The position numbers were made by a program, and so were the translations under genes. Below are positions 23,835 to 36,717 of a stretch of DNA of 64,000 nt, piece by piece. This DNA comes from Piper betle (taxonomy: Eukaryota; Streptophyta; Magnoliopsida; Piperales; Piperaceae). The stretch's first letter is position 1. The number at the start of each line of letters is the position of its first letter. The notes under the pieces were generated by a model. That model saw only the letters and a program-made list of their open reading frames with translations. It made no database searches and was not told where the DNA came from. The stretch is from NCBI GenBank assembly GCA_033002965.1, contig JAURVB010000046.1, positions 62,001 through 126,000 of the forward strand, given 5' to 3'.

Positions 23835-26365
23835 CATCGCTTACTTTTTCTATCTATTTTTTTTATTATATTTATAAAAGACTGTGGTACATGGCGAGAA
23901 TATAGTTTGTACGATGATAGGTTAGAGATTAGATATGTCGAGAAACAGCAACCCTTTTACTCGTATCCTCTTCCTTAGTGCACCAAGCATATGTTCCCAC
24001 TCAACTGTAATTCTCGTTTCATGCCCAGACAAAACAAAACATCGAAGAACTTTGATCGGTACTGCCTTCGTAACAGCAATCCATTTGCGCGAGTCTGCCC
24101 ATGTAATCAACCGCTGACAGATAAGTCTTCTAGGCGAGGCCAAGCACTTCCCAGTGGTTTCTTTTCGCTGCTCTCCTTTCTCTTCTGTCTCTCGCATTTG
24201 TTGGTAACTCATGAGTATGTTCATTGCTTGTGGACATTAACGTTAACGTTGATGGGACGGCACTTGCAAGTGAATCCACCACATGAGGCTGAGGAGCTGG
24301 CTGGCCCCAAGATGGAGGAGAAAAATTATGAAGAAAGGGCCGTCGATGGGCCTTGACGGGCATTCAGGTTGAGGTGCTCCTCCGACATCCGATGCCTTGT
24401 TCAAAAAAATGTTACCTGGTAATATAAAACTCGGTTTTTAAAATAATTTTATTAAAAATTACACACGTACAAAACAAATTTATAACCTCAGTTACAATTG
24501 AAATTAAAGTGTCTTTTAGTGGGCACTATATATCGAAGAAGAGTTGATAAATACGAGGTTTATGGATTTTTGTCTGATTTAGAGTACTTCAATTAAGCCA
24601 ACTTCTAGGTTTTTTCAAAATGTAATTACTAAAATATTAAAATAAAATTGTGATAATTATTGTTTTGAACATTAAGATGGGGGTTTTAATGCATTGAACT
24701 GATTTAAATAATTTTAAGTAGCCTACTTACTTTTATTTATATAGTTATTAGAGGGTGGGATCTGTTAATTAATGTAAGCCACATAAGGCATTTTTTTGAA
24801 TTCATGCATATAAACTGTTTCTCATGCATTTAAGGCACTTTTAATTATTCACTTATTTAAACTTTTGGGGGATTAATTTATTGGTCCGTGAAAACAGACA
24901 GCATCGGTCGAACTCGGCCATTCGATTCATTTGTCGGCGCCCACCCCAGGGCTCACGAAAGAAGAAATAAGGAATCATCGGAATGACATCCCTAAAAAAT
25001 TAAAAATCATTCTATCCAAGTTGCTAGAAAATAAAAACAGAGCAGTAAATGCCAAACTTTAGCCTTCTTGGCGAAGGGAGGCTCGCCAGCTATTGTTATT
25101 CTTTCCTCTTCTTGCACTGCATTTTTCTACAAAACAGCAGCAGGCAAGGAAAAGCTACCCATACAAGAATGTCAGGTTCCTCCTCTATGGCTGCCATTTA
25201 TGAAATGACCAAATGTGCCAAGACAATAGTAGAGGGTTGGAAATGGCAGCCGCTGGGAAGCCTTGCACCTTTTTGTGGCAAGCAGCATCTATGAACTTGG
25301 GGCCTATTTTGCCCACAATCCTGTATACAGATATTCTTTTATTGGTTGGTGCTAATGCCCAATGAAAGAAGAGAAGGAAGAAAGTAGGAACCAGGAATCA
25401 TTGGATGAGGAGATATTAGAAACGAGGGTCTCTTACCACTGGCCATGCATGCTCTTGAAACTCGGAAAAGACTTGAGACTTCATAGGCTGGCTGTTTGTC
25501 TTTATGCGAAAGACAACAGATGACATCCCCTTGAAAATGAAATTTTAGAAAGTATTGATAATGACTCGTTTGTTCCGAGATCTATTAATACAATTTTATT
25601 AATAGATTAGATTTTAGCCCGATAAGTATTGAGTATGAAACATTATTATATATAGCGAATCCACCCATTTTAAAAACTTCTTTTGTTTTATTCACGAGCC
25701 TAACTCATATCTACTTCAGCCCACCATTAAATATAAATCTAAGATGACTTTAATGTCATATGTAATGATCCGGTTTGAATACAAAATAATAGGCAAAAAT
25801 ATTTCTTCAAATTAGTGTTTTATTGAAATAAAGATCAATATGAACACTTTCACTAATGTGTTGGATTTTATTTCTACACATATTTATTATGAGACTAATT
25901 TAGAGGATATCACACTAAGAGTCAAGCCCCTTTGATTTGAGTGAGTTTAAGCTAATAACCTAGTTGACATAGATTGGGTCAAGTTAGAGTTGAAGCTCAC
26001 TATTTATAATGACCCGAATTTTCATACTTCACTAACAACCTAAAATTCAAAGTAGTTACATATATCGTAACATAAATAAATAAGAAATCGAGATAACATA
26101 GCAGAATAACCTAAAGAGCTGATCGCTATTATATTATCCAAGTTATATCAACTATAATATTTATACGTACAAAAAATAATATTATTGTCCACTAAGTTTT
26201 AATACTGAGCATACTCAAGTCTATAATGACTCCTAAATTGAGCAATGTCATTCTATCCCCATCTTCAAGTCTTTTGCCCGTGAACAAATTAAAAATGAAT
26301 TTCCTAAATCCTAAACAAATTAAAGATGAATTTGTTCGTTCTGTACTAATTATGGTGTTGAGTCC

Positions 26366-26406
<41 letters not shown>

Positions 26407-26559
26407 AATAATAAGAAGATACGATTAATTATAGAAAATGACTAAACATCGTTTAAAATATCAATTCACAGTCATCCTTTACCATACTTGCATATTCATG
26501 ATACTTGCATATTCATGATCAGCCTAGGATTCTGTATAAATATAGTCATATTTCGTATT
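23835..26559. other. Spacer upstream of SAP18
   Basis: AT-rich. Contains open frames of up to about 120 codons near 23991-24356 and 81 codons at 25049-25294, none with a recognisable motif or splice context. A (TA)15 tract lies at 26371-26400. From about 25560 to 26300 the sequence resembles worn retrotransposon or LTR DNA, but I cannot define ends. Confidence 0.45.
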
Positions 26560-26617
26560 GAGTCAATATCTAAACTTGTTGGTGTTGGGAGTCAATATCT
26601 AAACTTGTTGGTGTTGG
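26560..26617. repeat. Exact 29-bp tandem duplication
   Basis: GAGTCAATATCTAAACTTG followed by TTGGTGTTGG occurs twice without a mismatch (26560-26588 and 26589-26617). The unit includes the target duplication and the first six bases of the adjoining TRIM-like element, so it arose after that insertion and is recent. Confidence 0.85.
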
Positions 26618-26906
26618 CCCTTCGGGCCCCAAAACGGACTTGCAACAGGTTCACGGGCCTCTTTAATTCAAAAGCTAGCTTATGAATTAGACGACACCAA
26701 ATTCGAATCGTGAGGCAAATTAAGGCAACACCAAAACCCAACCGGGCTCGATACCACTTGTTGGGCCCTTCAGGCCCCAAAACGGACTTGCAATAGGTTC
26801 ACGGGCCTCTTTTAATTCAAAAGCTAGCATATGAATTAAGACTTTCCCATTAGCCTATATACAAGTCACCAACTGCCTCCAAATGAGATGTGGGATTAAC
26901 CCAACA
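26612..26906 (-). mobile_element. TRIM-like miniature LTR element, partly deleted
   Basis: The right LTR, 26759-26906 (148 bp), starts TGTTGGGCCC and ends TTAACCCAACA. Just to its left is a primer-binding site in reverse orientation: GGGCTCGATACCA at 26744-26756, resembling the complement of initiator methionine tRNA. A partial second LTR copy, 26612-26688, carries the same CCCCAAAACGGACTTGCAA block. The element is flanked by the perfect 5-bp duplication GTTGG (26607-26611 and 26907-26911). The missing second half of the left LTR shows an internal deletion. Size and layout fit a TRIM. Confidence 0.72.
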
Positions 26907-26911
26907 GTTGG

Positions 26912-28141
26912 GAAGACAATTAGTTACCGCCATTAACACAGAACAATATCCTACCAAGTAATCATTGGCGTCATCTAATGGTAGTACCTATACTATCCTT
27001 GCTTATGGGGAGCGCTCCATCGTTAAACCGAAATTTGTACGTACCAATTGGGATAGCTTCATCTGGATTGAAATCTTGTATGCCTTATTCAAATAAATAG
27101 CTTGGCCTGGACGTAAACACCATAATGTATATTGAGCGTAACTTCTTCAATATAATTTTGATTTAGATGGTTCTTATTGTAATGAAAAGCTTATTTCAAG
27201 TGGTACAACTTCTATTTTACGTGATTTATTTGAATTCTAACTTATTACCTAATTAATTCACGTATCAATTTTAAACCATATTTTTAGTTGATTTTTAACC
27301 TTTTATAAACTAATCTAAGAATAAAAACAATCAACTTGTTGATAAATATGAAAAAAAATCGTAACTTTCTTCATTATTTCTATTCAATCACTAATTAAGA
27401 TCATTCATAAATTATACATCAAGAATTCGCAATAAAAATTGACATAGGACAATCACAACATACATGCTAACATGTAAGTCATCAAATATCATATAATAAT
27501 ATGAAATATGAGATAATTCTTATTGATCATGTTGTCTATCATATGTATGCATGATTTATAACTTTAAATAATCTAGGGTTTGAATTGATAACCCTCTAGA
27601 GATCAAACCTAGAAAAATTTATGATCTAGAGGAAGAAGATCTTTCTTCAAAACCAACACGGGATGAAGAGATCTATAGTGTGAAATCGTTGCCGGCACAA
27701 ACTAAGGAAGAAGGGATGAGAGAAGAATGTGGAGGAGGCAAAGCTTACTTATAATGGCCTCAATGAAACCCTAACATTGATATTTATAGAGTAATCAACA
27801 TCCTCACGTAACTCTTGGTATAAATTAAAAGTTCTAACTAGTTAATTAGGAAACTTAATTATCAATGCTGAATTCAAATAATAATAACTCAGACTTTAGA
27901 CCTCCGATTTGAGTGATTCATTTTGTGTTAAAACTTCGGTATGCCTACTTTTTAAACAACAAATTAGAATTTTTAGATGTGTATCCCATGAGATAAGATT
28001 TTTTAAATAGGGATGTCCAATCTGTTTCCCCCAAATCGCAAGTTTTAACCCAATTCTAATTTGAGCCTAACTTAAAATTAGACTTGAAACCTTATCTTAA
28101 AGCATATTATACATTAACATGGGTGTAAATAATATCATAAA
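26912..28141. other. AT-rich spacer
   Basis: No coding signal. The stretch 27590-27790 (AGATCAAACC … GAGATGAGAGAAG) looks like transcribed-leader or old LTR sequence but has no matching partner in the window. Confidence 0.4.
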
Positions 28142-31100
28142 TGTAAAACTTGTGAACCCGAATCAGAGTTTTATATTCGTCAACTAATCAGTTCGACTCC
28201 TTATCCATGTCGATTTAGCTTTCAGAACACATGAGTGGGGTTGATGCAGACTGTGTGTACGTGCTATAAAGGTTTATATGTACCTGAATATATAATGATA
28301 ACGTTACCTACACAACAACAGACTGAGTTTTTAGTATATACGAGAATATGCTATGTTTATTTTATTTTGTCCAATAGATCATAAAATTAGATTTAGACTG
28401 TTGATTGTATTATGGCTCGTTGGTTAGGATTTTCAATGGGTTGGTAGATTTTACAGCATGTGATTCGGTGGATGTCGTGCTCGTTTTATTTCCCATTTGT
28501 ATATTTGACTCGCGTTCATAATGTATTTGACATGCCTTGGCAACCCTTAGATAGTTTTTAGAAGCTTTTAGAACCTATTTTACACCTAATCGGTCTTATC
28601 CTACCTAAGTGAAAATTAAAAAAAAAACCCTAAACTAATTCTCCCCTGTTTTTCCCTCAAACTTGACTACCCCACCTCCCTTCACCCTACCCGACATCCA
28701 CCACTCCCTCCTGACCTTACTACTGCAGCCGGTAGCATGCCACCGCCGTCACCTCACCACCGGCCAGCTCCCTCCTCGCTGACCATTTCTCCCATTTCCT
28801 TCTCTTCTCTTCTCTTCTCCTTCCCTTTCCCTGCTCACACCACCCCAATCACCCTCCCTGCTTTCACTTGGTCGCCGCTGACAGCCCCATCATTGGCCAA
28901 TCGCTAGTCAGTGGCCGCCTAGCCAACCAAACTTCATGCCCTAGTCCTGCCCTCCTCTTCCCTCATTGTGTGGAAGTTGCAGCCGCCACACCTCGGCAAC
29001 CATCAGCGGACGCGACCATCTCTGCCGTTGTCGTCTTCTTTGTGTGCCACTGTGAGATGGTCCTTCCCTCTTTCAATTTTATTTTTCGTAGTTCATTTCA
29101 ATAATTATTCATGTCATTCATGATTTTGTTAACATGTTAACTTTGTAATTTCATGATAATTACTTGTTGATTGATGAGTTCTTTTATGTAAATTAATGAC
29201 TATTAGTGATTAGTGATGATTAAAATTTTTTTATTATGAAATTAAGCACGTTATTGATGATATGGTGACCTTGAAATGTAGATTAGAAACAGATTAACTA
29301 TGCATTTATGATATGATGATGTAGGAAATAATTAATGATGATGTAGGAAGTAATTAACCTTATAATGGAAATTAAAAATAGAAACTTGATTAGTTAATTT
29401 AAAATACTTGCAAATTGGTTTACGTTGTTATGGTTGAATAGACCGGGAGAGGATGAATTTTTGAATGGTAATTAGGTTTGGTAAGATAATGTGGAAATAC
29501 TTATCATTGACACAATTGCTATTTAAATTGTCAAAATATGATATTGTCATTACCTTCAATTGGATAGCTAAGCATAAACACTAATTTATCAATTTAGGTT
29601 GGACTGGTTAAATAGCCTTGTGATGAACATCAGCGTTGATTAATGAATTGATTGGCTCGTCCATACTTTATTGAAGTTTATAATCTTAATATTTACTTTT
29701 GATGATTTTGTTAACTCTTTATAACTTGTTGCAAATGAATTATGGATCCCTCGTGGATTAATCAAATATTGAATTTTCTAAATCATGAAATGCATTTATC
29801 CTTATGGTTATTGACTACATTACGAGAATTTTCTTTTTTGTGGACTTGCTTGCTACATTTATATGTATATGACTTAGTTGCATGTTATCGTGTCACTTCC
29901 CTTATCCGCTTAATTTTATTTTATCATGTTGTTTTAGTTATTGTTTACTTGTCCAATCATTATTTCATACATGCATCATATAGTTGACATGGACATCAAT
30001 GAGTAGTTTTGTTCTGTCAGTTCGGAGTAGGAGCTCACTGTCTACGACTCGCTTTTGATTCATTATTCTATTCCATTGACATTTTGAATTACATATTGCA
30101 GGACGTGTTAAATGGTTATTTTATCGAATCTCACTTAACACGGGTCATTTAAATATAACGTTCTTCTGGAATTAAGAACCCATGATGATGATATCCCTCG
30201 AGTTATTTTTGACAACTCAGACCCACAACATGTTGCCTTCAGGCTTATTTATATAATCCCCTTCCCAGCCTTATGATTAATAAAATTTTATCGAATTTTC
30301 TTATGAGCCGATATATAGAGAAATTGACTTTCACATACCATGAGAAGGTGCATGTATAAGTCATAGTTGGATCTAGATTAATGAGAGAATTATTTCATTC
30401 CCAAGGGATTTTGATAACTCTATGTCTAGAGCTTCCTCATACTCGGCAAGGAGTGGAGTAGATGGATACTATTATATAAAACACAATTCTAGACCTATGG
30501 TATCAAAGGGAGGTGACTATCTGAGAGTACCCAGTTATTATGCTCTTGGCTAGAAGAAATATGAAAATTTAGAGAGGGCTTACGATACTAGTTTTTCTGA
30601 GAGTGTGACTTATAAGAAAATGTCGAGAGGAGGATAATATCAGTCAGTTTTAGATGCCATCTGGTATATAACTCTATAGCTCCTCAGTAATTGTCCTTTT
30701 GAGCATTCAATGGAAGTTATATAAATATTTTCTTTACATGAGAGTTAGCTCTCATTTGCCAATTCGATATTTAGTTATTTATGGACTAATGATTATTGTT
30801 ACTGATGCTTTTCTATTATGTATATAGGTGATGAACAGAAGTGGGATATGCCGGCTTTGACAGAGGAACAATGATTGCTATTTTTCACACACAGATCTAG
30901 TGCCACATGTATAACTGTTGTGTGATTTGGTCATGATGTTCTATTTTGTGATGCACTTTGCATTATGTTGAGAATGTCTGAAATTAACATAGTAATTTTA
31001 ATAGATGTGATCTGCAGATGGGTCGAGAACTAATTTAAATTTTTTTTTTGTTATATATGACTTTATTGTGCCTGAATATATTAATATATTGTTGTTGTGA

Positions 31101-31433
31101 TAACATATTTGTTAAACAGCTTGGCCCCTTTTTGTACTTTTAGAGTAAGCTCTATTCGTCTCATTTTTAGATTTTTTCATAATTTTATCGTAATTTAGTT
31201 AATTTTGAATGTAAATATATTATCATAACATTCACGTATCATCCTGGTAGGGTGTGCATCTCATATATAAATTGGTTGTGAATTGTGGTATTTTTCATCT
31301 TAAGACATAGAGAGGGTCTAGGTCCTTTTTGCTTAGGTTCAAATTGACCATCTTAAATCGAAGTAAGAGTTGGTTTGATCAACAATAACAAATCCATTTT
31401 AGTTTAAGAGTGAACTGGAATTAGGGTGTTATA
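28142..31433 (-). mobile_element. Solo LTR 3, older copy of the same Gypsy family
   Basis: Reads TGTAAAACTTG … GGTGTTATA on the plus strand, the same orientation as LTR 2. It shares landmark blocks with LTR 2: TATATAATGATAACGT near the left end; the segment from GACGTGTTAAATGG to CCCTCGAG (30105-30200), matching 14560-14660; and the GCTCTTGGC / TACTGATGC stretches near the right end. The flanks ATAAA (28137-28141) and ACAAA (31434-31438) look like a decayed target duplication. At 3292 bp it has many small differences from copies 1 and 2, so it is older. No internal retroelement genes. Confidence 0.75.
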
Positions 31434-33034
31434 ACAAATCCCTATATTTATTTTTTATAATATAGAATCCATACATAATATATTTAGTGTATCACACATT
31501 TCCTCGTGGAATTCTTATGCATGCTCAACACTACTAAGTTTTAAGTGCACACAAATTAATTAAATTATCTATAAAATAAAATCAGCCTTAATTGTATATC
31601 ATATTTTTTTCCTATTTTCCTTGAATTTTCCTATAAAAAATACATCTGATATTACACTATCATCCAAAATCTTAATTTAAAATTTAAATATTAATTTTTT
31701 ATATCAAATTGATTATTCATACAATAAAAATAATAATTTTGTAAATTCATAAGTAATTTCAGAAATTTTATCAACTTTTATATACTTTTAAGTAAATAAT
31801 TAAATATAAATATCTAAAATACCATATTCTATATATAATTATCAAATTTCAAGTGTAACTACTAAAACTAACGTTGGCTTTTAATTATAGCTTGAATTAA
31901 AGAAGGCAATATGTCACACTATGCACAACTTATACTTCAGATATAGTTTAATTTGGTAGATAAATTCTCGTTAAATAATGACATAGACTATTAATAATTT
32001 AATATTTTAGATGTAGATTTTAATTGACTTTAAAGATAAATCCTAATTAAATGAGAAAATAAGTTATAATAATTTAATTTTTTTATTAGATTTTAATTTA
32101 TTTAAACTCTTACTTTTGAGTAGATACCCGAGTTCTCCTCTTTATTAACATGTAAGTGTAAATATCTATTCAAGCTAAATCTAGCTGCTCACAAAAAAAA
32201 AAAAAAAAAAGAACCCCAGCTGCTCAACCGAGTGGACATAATGAGATGTACCCAGTAACCAGTCTTCCATACTAGATAGGTTCCACACGGTAAAACTTCT
32301 TTAACAGGCACAACTATGAAATTCCCATCTCCTTAGGAAGCACATAACACGGGGAAGAAAAGAAGAGCAAAAGAAAGACGAATATTATATATAACATAGT
32401 TAACTAAGCAAAGCAGTCAATTTAGCAGTATTTAACTTAGTTACTTGAGGGCAAACTGCCCGGGAACTGTTGGGGAGAGGATGAGGATGATGGAATGCCC
32501 ACAGACCGACAATACAGAGCAAGTTGTGAGGCAGAGGTGGTACAACCTCACATGCCATAGATTTGACCATTGCTTCTCCTTATGGCGTGACACTGACTCT
32601 GTTTAGCAAGTTCTGGCCCTGTTTTTGCGGTGATTCATCTTCGCCATCCAGTCCTTACTGGAATTGGCAACAAAAGTTGGAAGCTCGTTGAGCGTAGATG
32701 GGAGAGTGAGATATTAAGAAAGAGATGTCCACGTTCTGGTGGAGCCTCTCTCGTCTCTCCCTCCCTCCATGGGGATAGTGAAGATGGGTGAAGATGGCTC
32801 CCTAGATGGGGAGACAGCAGAAGATGTAATGGAACCAACTACCAAGCTATTTTTGTTCCTCGATCAATTATCACCAGAACAAGTTGGTGAAAATTAAAAA
32901 AATATATGCCCAATGCCCCTTTACTTTGATCATTTTATTATGGAGGTTTATAGCATCAAATCGCACCAGCTGGTTGCCACAAATCCAGTGTATTATGAAG
33001 TGGGTTAAACATTATTATCACAAAGAAACTTTAA

Positions 33035-33077
<43 letters not shown>

Positions 33078-34164
33078 CTAGCTTTGTGTATATGTTGATA
33101 CTCGACACCCATCTGTGCCTCATGGGGCCGAAGATCCAAAGGGTTCAGACACTTGACCGAGTATAGTAGCTGATGAAGAAGCAGGATGTAGCAGGTGGTG
33201 GGTTCGTTTCATCGGACAACGTTATTCCAGGCCAGTCCATCTGAAACATGTCTGAGACCAGGATCACGCCTCCTCAAAGATCAGCATAAAATTTACCCCA
33301 CCCGCCCGACGAATTAGATATTTCTCTGTACTACAAATGTAAATGCATGATAAATACCAGCGGGTTCACTCCATTGATGATCGTTGAACTCTGCATCAGG
33401 ACAGCTTGCTTGTGACATGACAGCACTTACAAGGTGTCCACAAGATTGAGTAGAAATTATCAACAACGCTTATAAAGTACGTATGAGTTGAACGGTGGAG
33501 TAAGAACTCATTAAGGAACAAGTAGAAGTGATATTTGGACCGGTAATGGCCGATGGTAATGGGAGACAGAAAGGAAGGGGGAGGACCGTACGAGGATGAC
33601 GAGGACAGATAGCGGCAGATTTGGCCTTTGGGGATAACTACGCAACTGTTTCTGTTAATGGTTTGATTCGTCGTATGTGGTTGGATTGTGGGCGTGTAAT
33701 GGTGTCTCCGTTAGCTCCCGGAAATATAATTGTGGATGACGTGACTCGGACACGGCGTCCGACTGCCCAACGTGTGTTCGGCGGTTTGCATAATCACAGC
33801 TTCGATGGTTTATTTCCTTTTTATTTATTTTTACTACTTTAATTAAAAAATTTACGATTAAGGAATGATTCAAATTTCAAGGTCGCTTTGCATGATATTC
33901 AAGATTCCAAGATATTTTTTCTTGTAATGACTTGACTACTCCTAGATTTGGGTAGAAAATTATTGTTAATTGCAACAAAAGCTGAGTTTGGTTTATGAAA
34001 ATGAACCAAAGTAAATATATTTATTTAATTTTGATATTTTTAAGGTGGGCTGGATCCGGCCAGGAATGGCCTAGCGATGGCTCGATTAATTGGCATTGCC
34101 AATTGAAAGCGAGCAACTCTGGTCACCCTTGACCGGAGTCATAGTTGGTGCACCCATTTTCTTA
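31434..34164. other. Spacer with simple repeats
   Basis: Mostly AT-rich. Holds a poly(A) run of 18 at about 32192 and (TA)n at 33038-33074. The stretch 32440-32860 is less AT-rich and has several minus-strand open frames, but no family motif; it could be a decayed exon or a non-coding transcript. The frame 33621-33842 has no recognisable feature. Confidence 0.45.
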
Positions 34165-34464
34165 AGGCTTTGTTTGGATTGATAGATTTTGATAGAAAAA
34201 GGGGAAAATGAATTTTTAGAAAAGTTGGAGTATGTGGATTAAAATAAAATAGGTTGAGGTAAAAAATAGATTTTCATAAGGTGGGCCCTAGTGAAAAATC
34301 CCTTTACAAATGATTTTCTCACCGTCTTTTTAAGTGTAAGGGAAAAAAGTGGCCCTAATTTACTCGTCTAATCCAAATACATGTAAGAAATAATATTTTA
34401 TTATTTTTTTTGTAAATCTTTTTCTTTTTCCTTCTCTCGTAATCTATCAAACCAAACAAACCCT
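34165..34464. mobile_element. 300-bp MITE
   Basis: Terminal inverted repeats of about 20 bp: AGGCTTTGTTTGGATTGATAG on the left, and on the right the complement of AGGGTTTGTTTGGTTTGATAG. The interior is AT-rich and non-coding. The flanks are TTA and TAA, so a 3-bp duplication of the PIF/Harbinger type is possible but ambiguous because the ends are palindromic with the flank. Superfamily is not settled. Confidence 0.75.
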
Positions 34465-36717
34465 TAAAAAAGTAAATTAGTGTTATCCAAACACGAACAT
34501 GATACAAAGGGTAATTAAGTCCTTATAATAAAAAACATTTTTAAATTGCGATTAACATGATGTAAGCTACCTTTAAATTGTAAGTAGTGGGCCAACATTT
34601 AATTGTAAATTCTTCATTTCAATCGCAAGTATAACCAAATGAATGAAGAAAATGGAAGCACCATTTTCCATGCTGTACTCGACTTCTGATATTTTGAGTA
34701 CTTCTCAGTTTATATAATTTCATGTACAAAGTTGCACTAGTAAAGGGAATTAATTATGAGTGAGTCGAGTCAAATTTTGCTTAATTCAAACTCGGCTTAT
34801 TTGATTTCGAATATGGGTTAAACCAATAAGTACTCTAGTTAGTTCGAGTTCGAGCTAGCTTGATTCATATTTATTGATATTCTTCTTTTGTATAATGCAT
34901 ACTAAAATTTAATTCATAACTAAAAAATATCCACTTTAATATAATCATGCATAAAAAATAATTTAATTATGCATGTTTTTATTTTAAATTGTTATTATAT
35001 AATGATATTTTAAAATTTAATTAAACTTATATAAAGAAATTTAGGATAAATATAATTAAATTTTTTATATTTTATATAAAATATCAATTTTCAAGACGAT
35101 CTAATTTGATCAGGTACAAGCCTAGCCTTAACTCATTTGATATCGAGTCAAGTTTTGAATAAAGTTTTTTTCAAATCAAATATCAAGCCAAATCGAGTTT
35201 AATTGAGCATGTTCTAGTTACAAGAATTATTTGAGTGAACTGATATGCACAAACCGTTCTTCATTAATCACCCAAGTATGAGTGGGTACAAAAAATTCAA
35301 ATGATCGAGTACGTATCAATTACCAAAGTAATTCGAAGTGTTTGTGATAGAATTTAACATATCAATTACCAAATGAAAATGAATCAAACAAGAGAACTAA
35401 TCAGGCCAAATGATCATAGCGACTAAGCGACCAATAAAATTTATATACTAGTGATATAAGTGAAAATTTTGAAGTTAATATAGTAAATTAAAATTAAAAA
35501 TGATTAAACTTAAGGCATGTGAAATTTATGACTTGAACTATTCCACGGTATTGCTTAGTCAAATTTCAAAATTTATGCCACCTGATATAAGAGAAAACAA
35601 GAAAAATGAGTGAGGTATTTTTTGTGAGGATATATATATATATATATACACTGCCGGGAGAAAGAATCATAAAATAAAATGAATACTAAATGTATAAAAT
35701 TTTTTTAATTCGATCGAATCTAGCCGTATAAGGTTTGACCAGCATAACAAAATAATTTAGTTGTGGAAGATTGATTGGACAAACATGCACGGATCGACAC
35801 CTTCTTCTGCAATCACATAAGTCAATCCTCCTCTCTTATATTCATATCCTCAACTAATGTCAAAATTCTTTAAACCGTGAAAGCTAAACCCTAAATCAAG
35901 TCAATGTATATATCGTTTCATTATGCATGACTCCAATTGCAGATCAAAACATCAATCTTATTAATAAAAGTTGATTAAACGCCACTAAATTTTAAACCTT
36001 AAACTCTTAATCCTCAGAAAATAGAGTTGTTGGACACCGTGAGAGGAAGCAGACGGTGTTAACAAGACGCAAGACAGATCCTTTGACAGCTTAATCCTAC
36101 CATGTGCATGGCGCGACACGTATCCTGTACGACGTACCCTTCCCATTTATTGAGACCCTTAGGCCTAGCTTCTAGCTACGGCCTGCTCTACACTCTCTGA
36201 AAGCAAAACCATTACCAGACTCTCAATCTTACTATATTACCAATCCCATCAAATATCAAACAGTACCCTTCCTGTTATGATCTTACTTACTATTATCTCA
36301 TACTCTTATACGCCCACTAAGAAGCGAGCAGAGGAAGACTGTACAAGTATGTATGTCTTTGGTTTCCATTTGCTGTAAAGAGGCGGAGGTGCATGGTTTA
36401 GGCCAAGACTAGGAGATACTAGTACCCTTTATGGCCATCTATCACTTTGAGGACCAAGAAGTTGTGGTGAGCTAAAAGAGGCAGTTTGATACACATCTAA
36501 TATCGTGAGTACTAGTTAAGTAGCTGTTGTAATAATGCTTCTTCCCATGCCAAGCGAATTTTGGTAAAACAGAATTACCTCTTTCAGAAATGGCGTTTAC
36601 TTTCCCTTTCACTACTTGTGTGTGTGCTTTTTTTGCGTTTGGCAGCTAGAAAAGGGTGGTGGGTGGTGGCAGTACTTGTTTAGAGGTTTGGGAACACAAG
36701 GGCGAGGAAAAAAGGAA
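34465..36717. promoter_or_regulatory. Upstream region of AGL6
   Basis: AT-rich up to about 36000, including a worn repeat at 34750-35220 with AGTCGAGTCAA-like words and (TA)n at 35629-35648. The last 700 bp is more balanced in composition and should contain the promoter and 5' UTR. A CAG|C acceptor-like site at 36644-36647 after a T-rich tract could end a leader intron. No factor-binding site is claimed. Confidence 0.4.

Noticed and set aside
32635..32838. 67-codon minus-strand frame in a less AT-rich patch
   Set aside because: No motif, no partner exons, and several frames open; left as unassigned spacer.
34750..35220. AGTCGAGTCAA-like words suggesting another GACTCGAGTC array
   Set aside because: Words are scattered and lack the AATAAAAAATTGACTCGG spacer. 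They resemble the TTCGAGC-rich MITE-type repeats instead, and no ends could be found.
36616..36717. Upstream in-frame ATG before the AGL6 MADS domain
   Set aside because: MADS proteins of this clade begin at [10 protein letters not shown]. The upstream residues ([10 protein letters not shown]) are unrelated and the region looks like leader with an intron acceptor.
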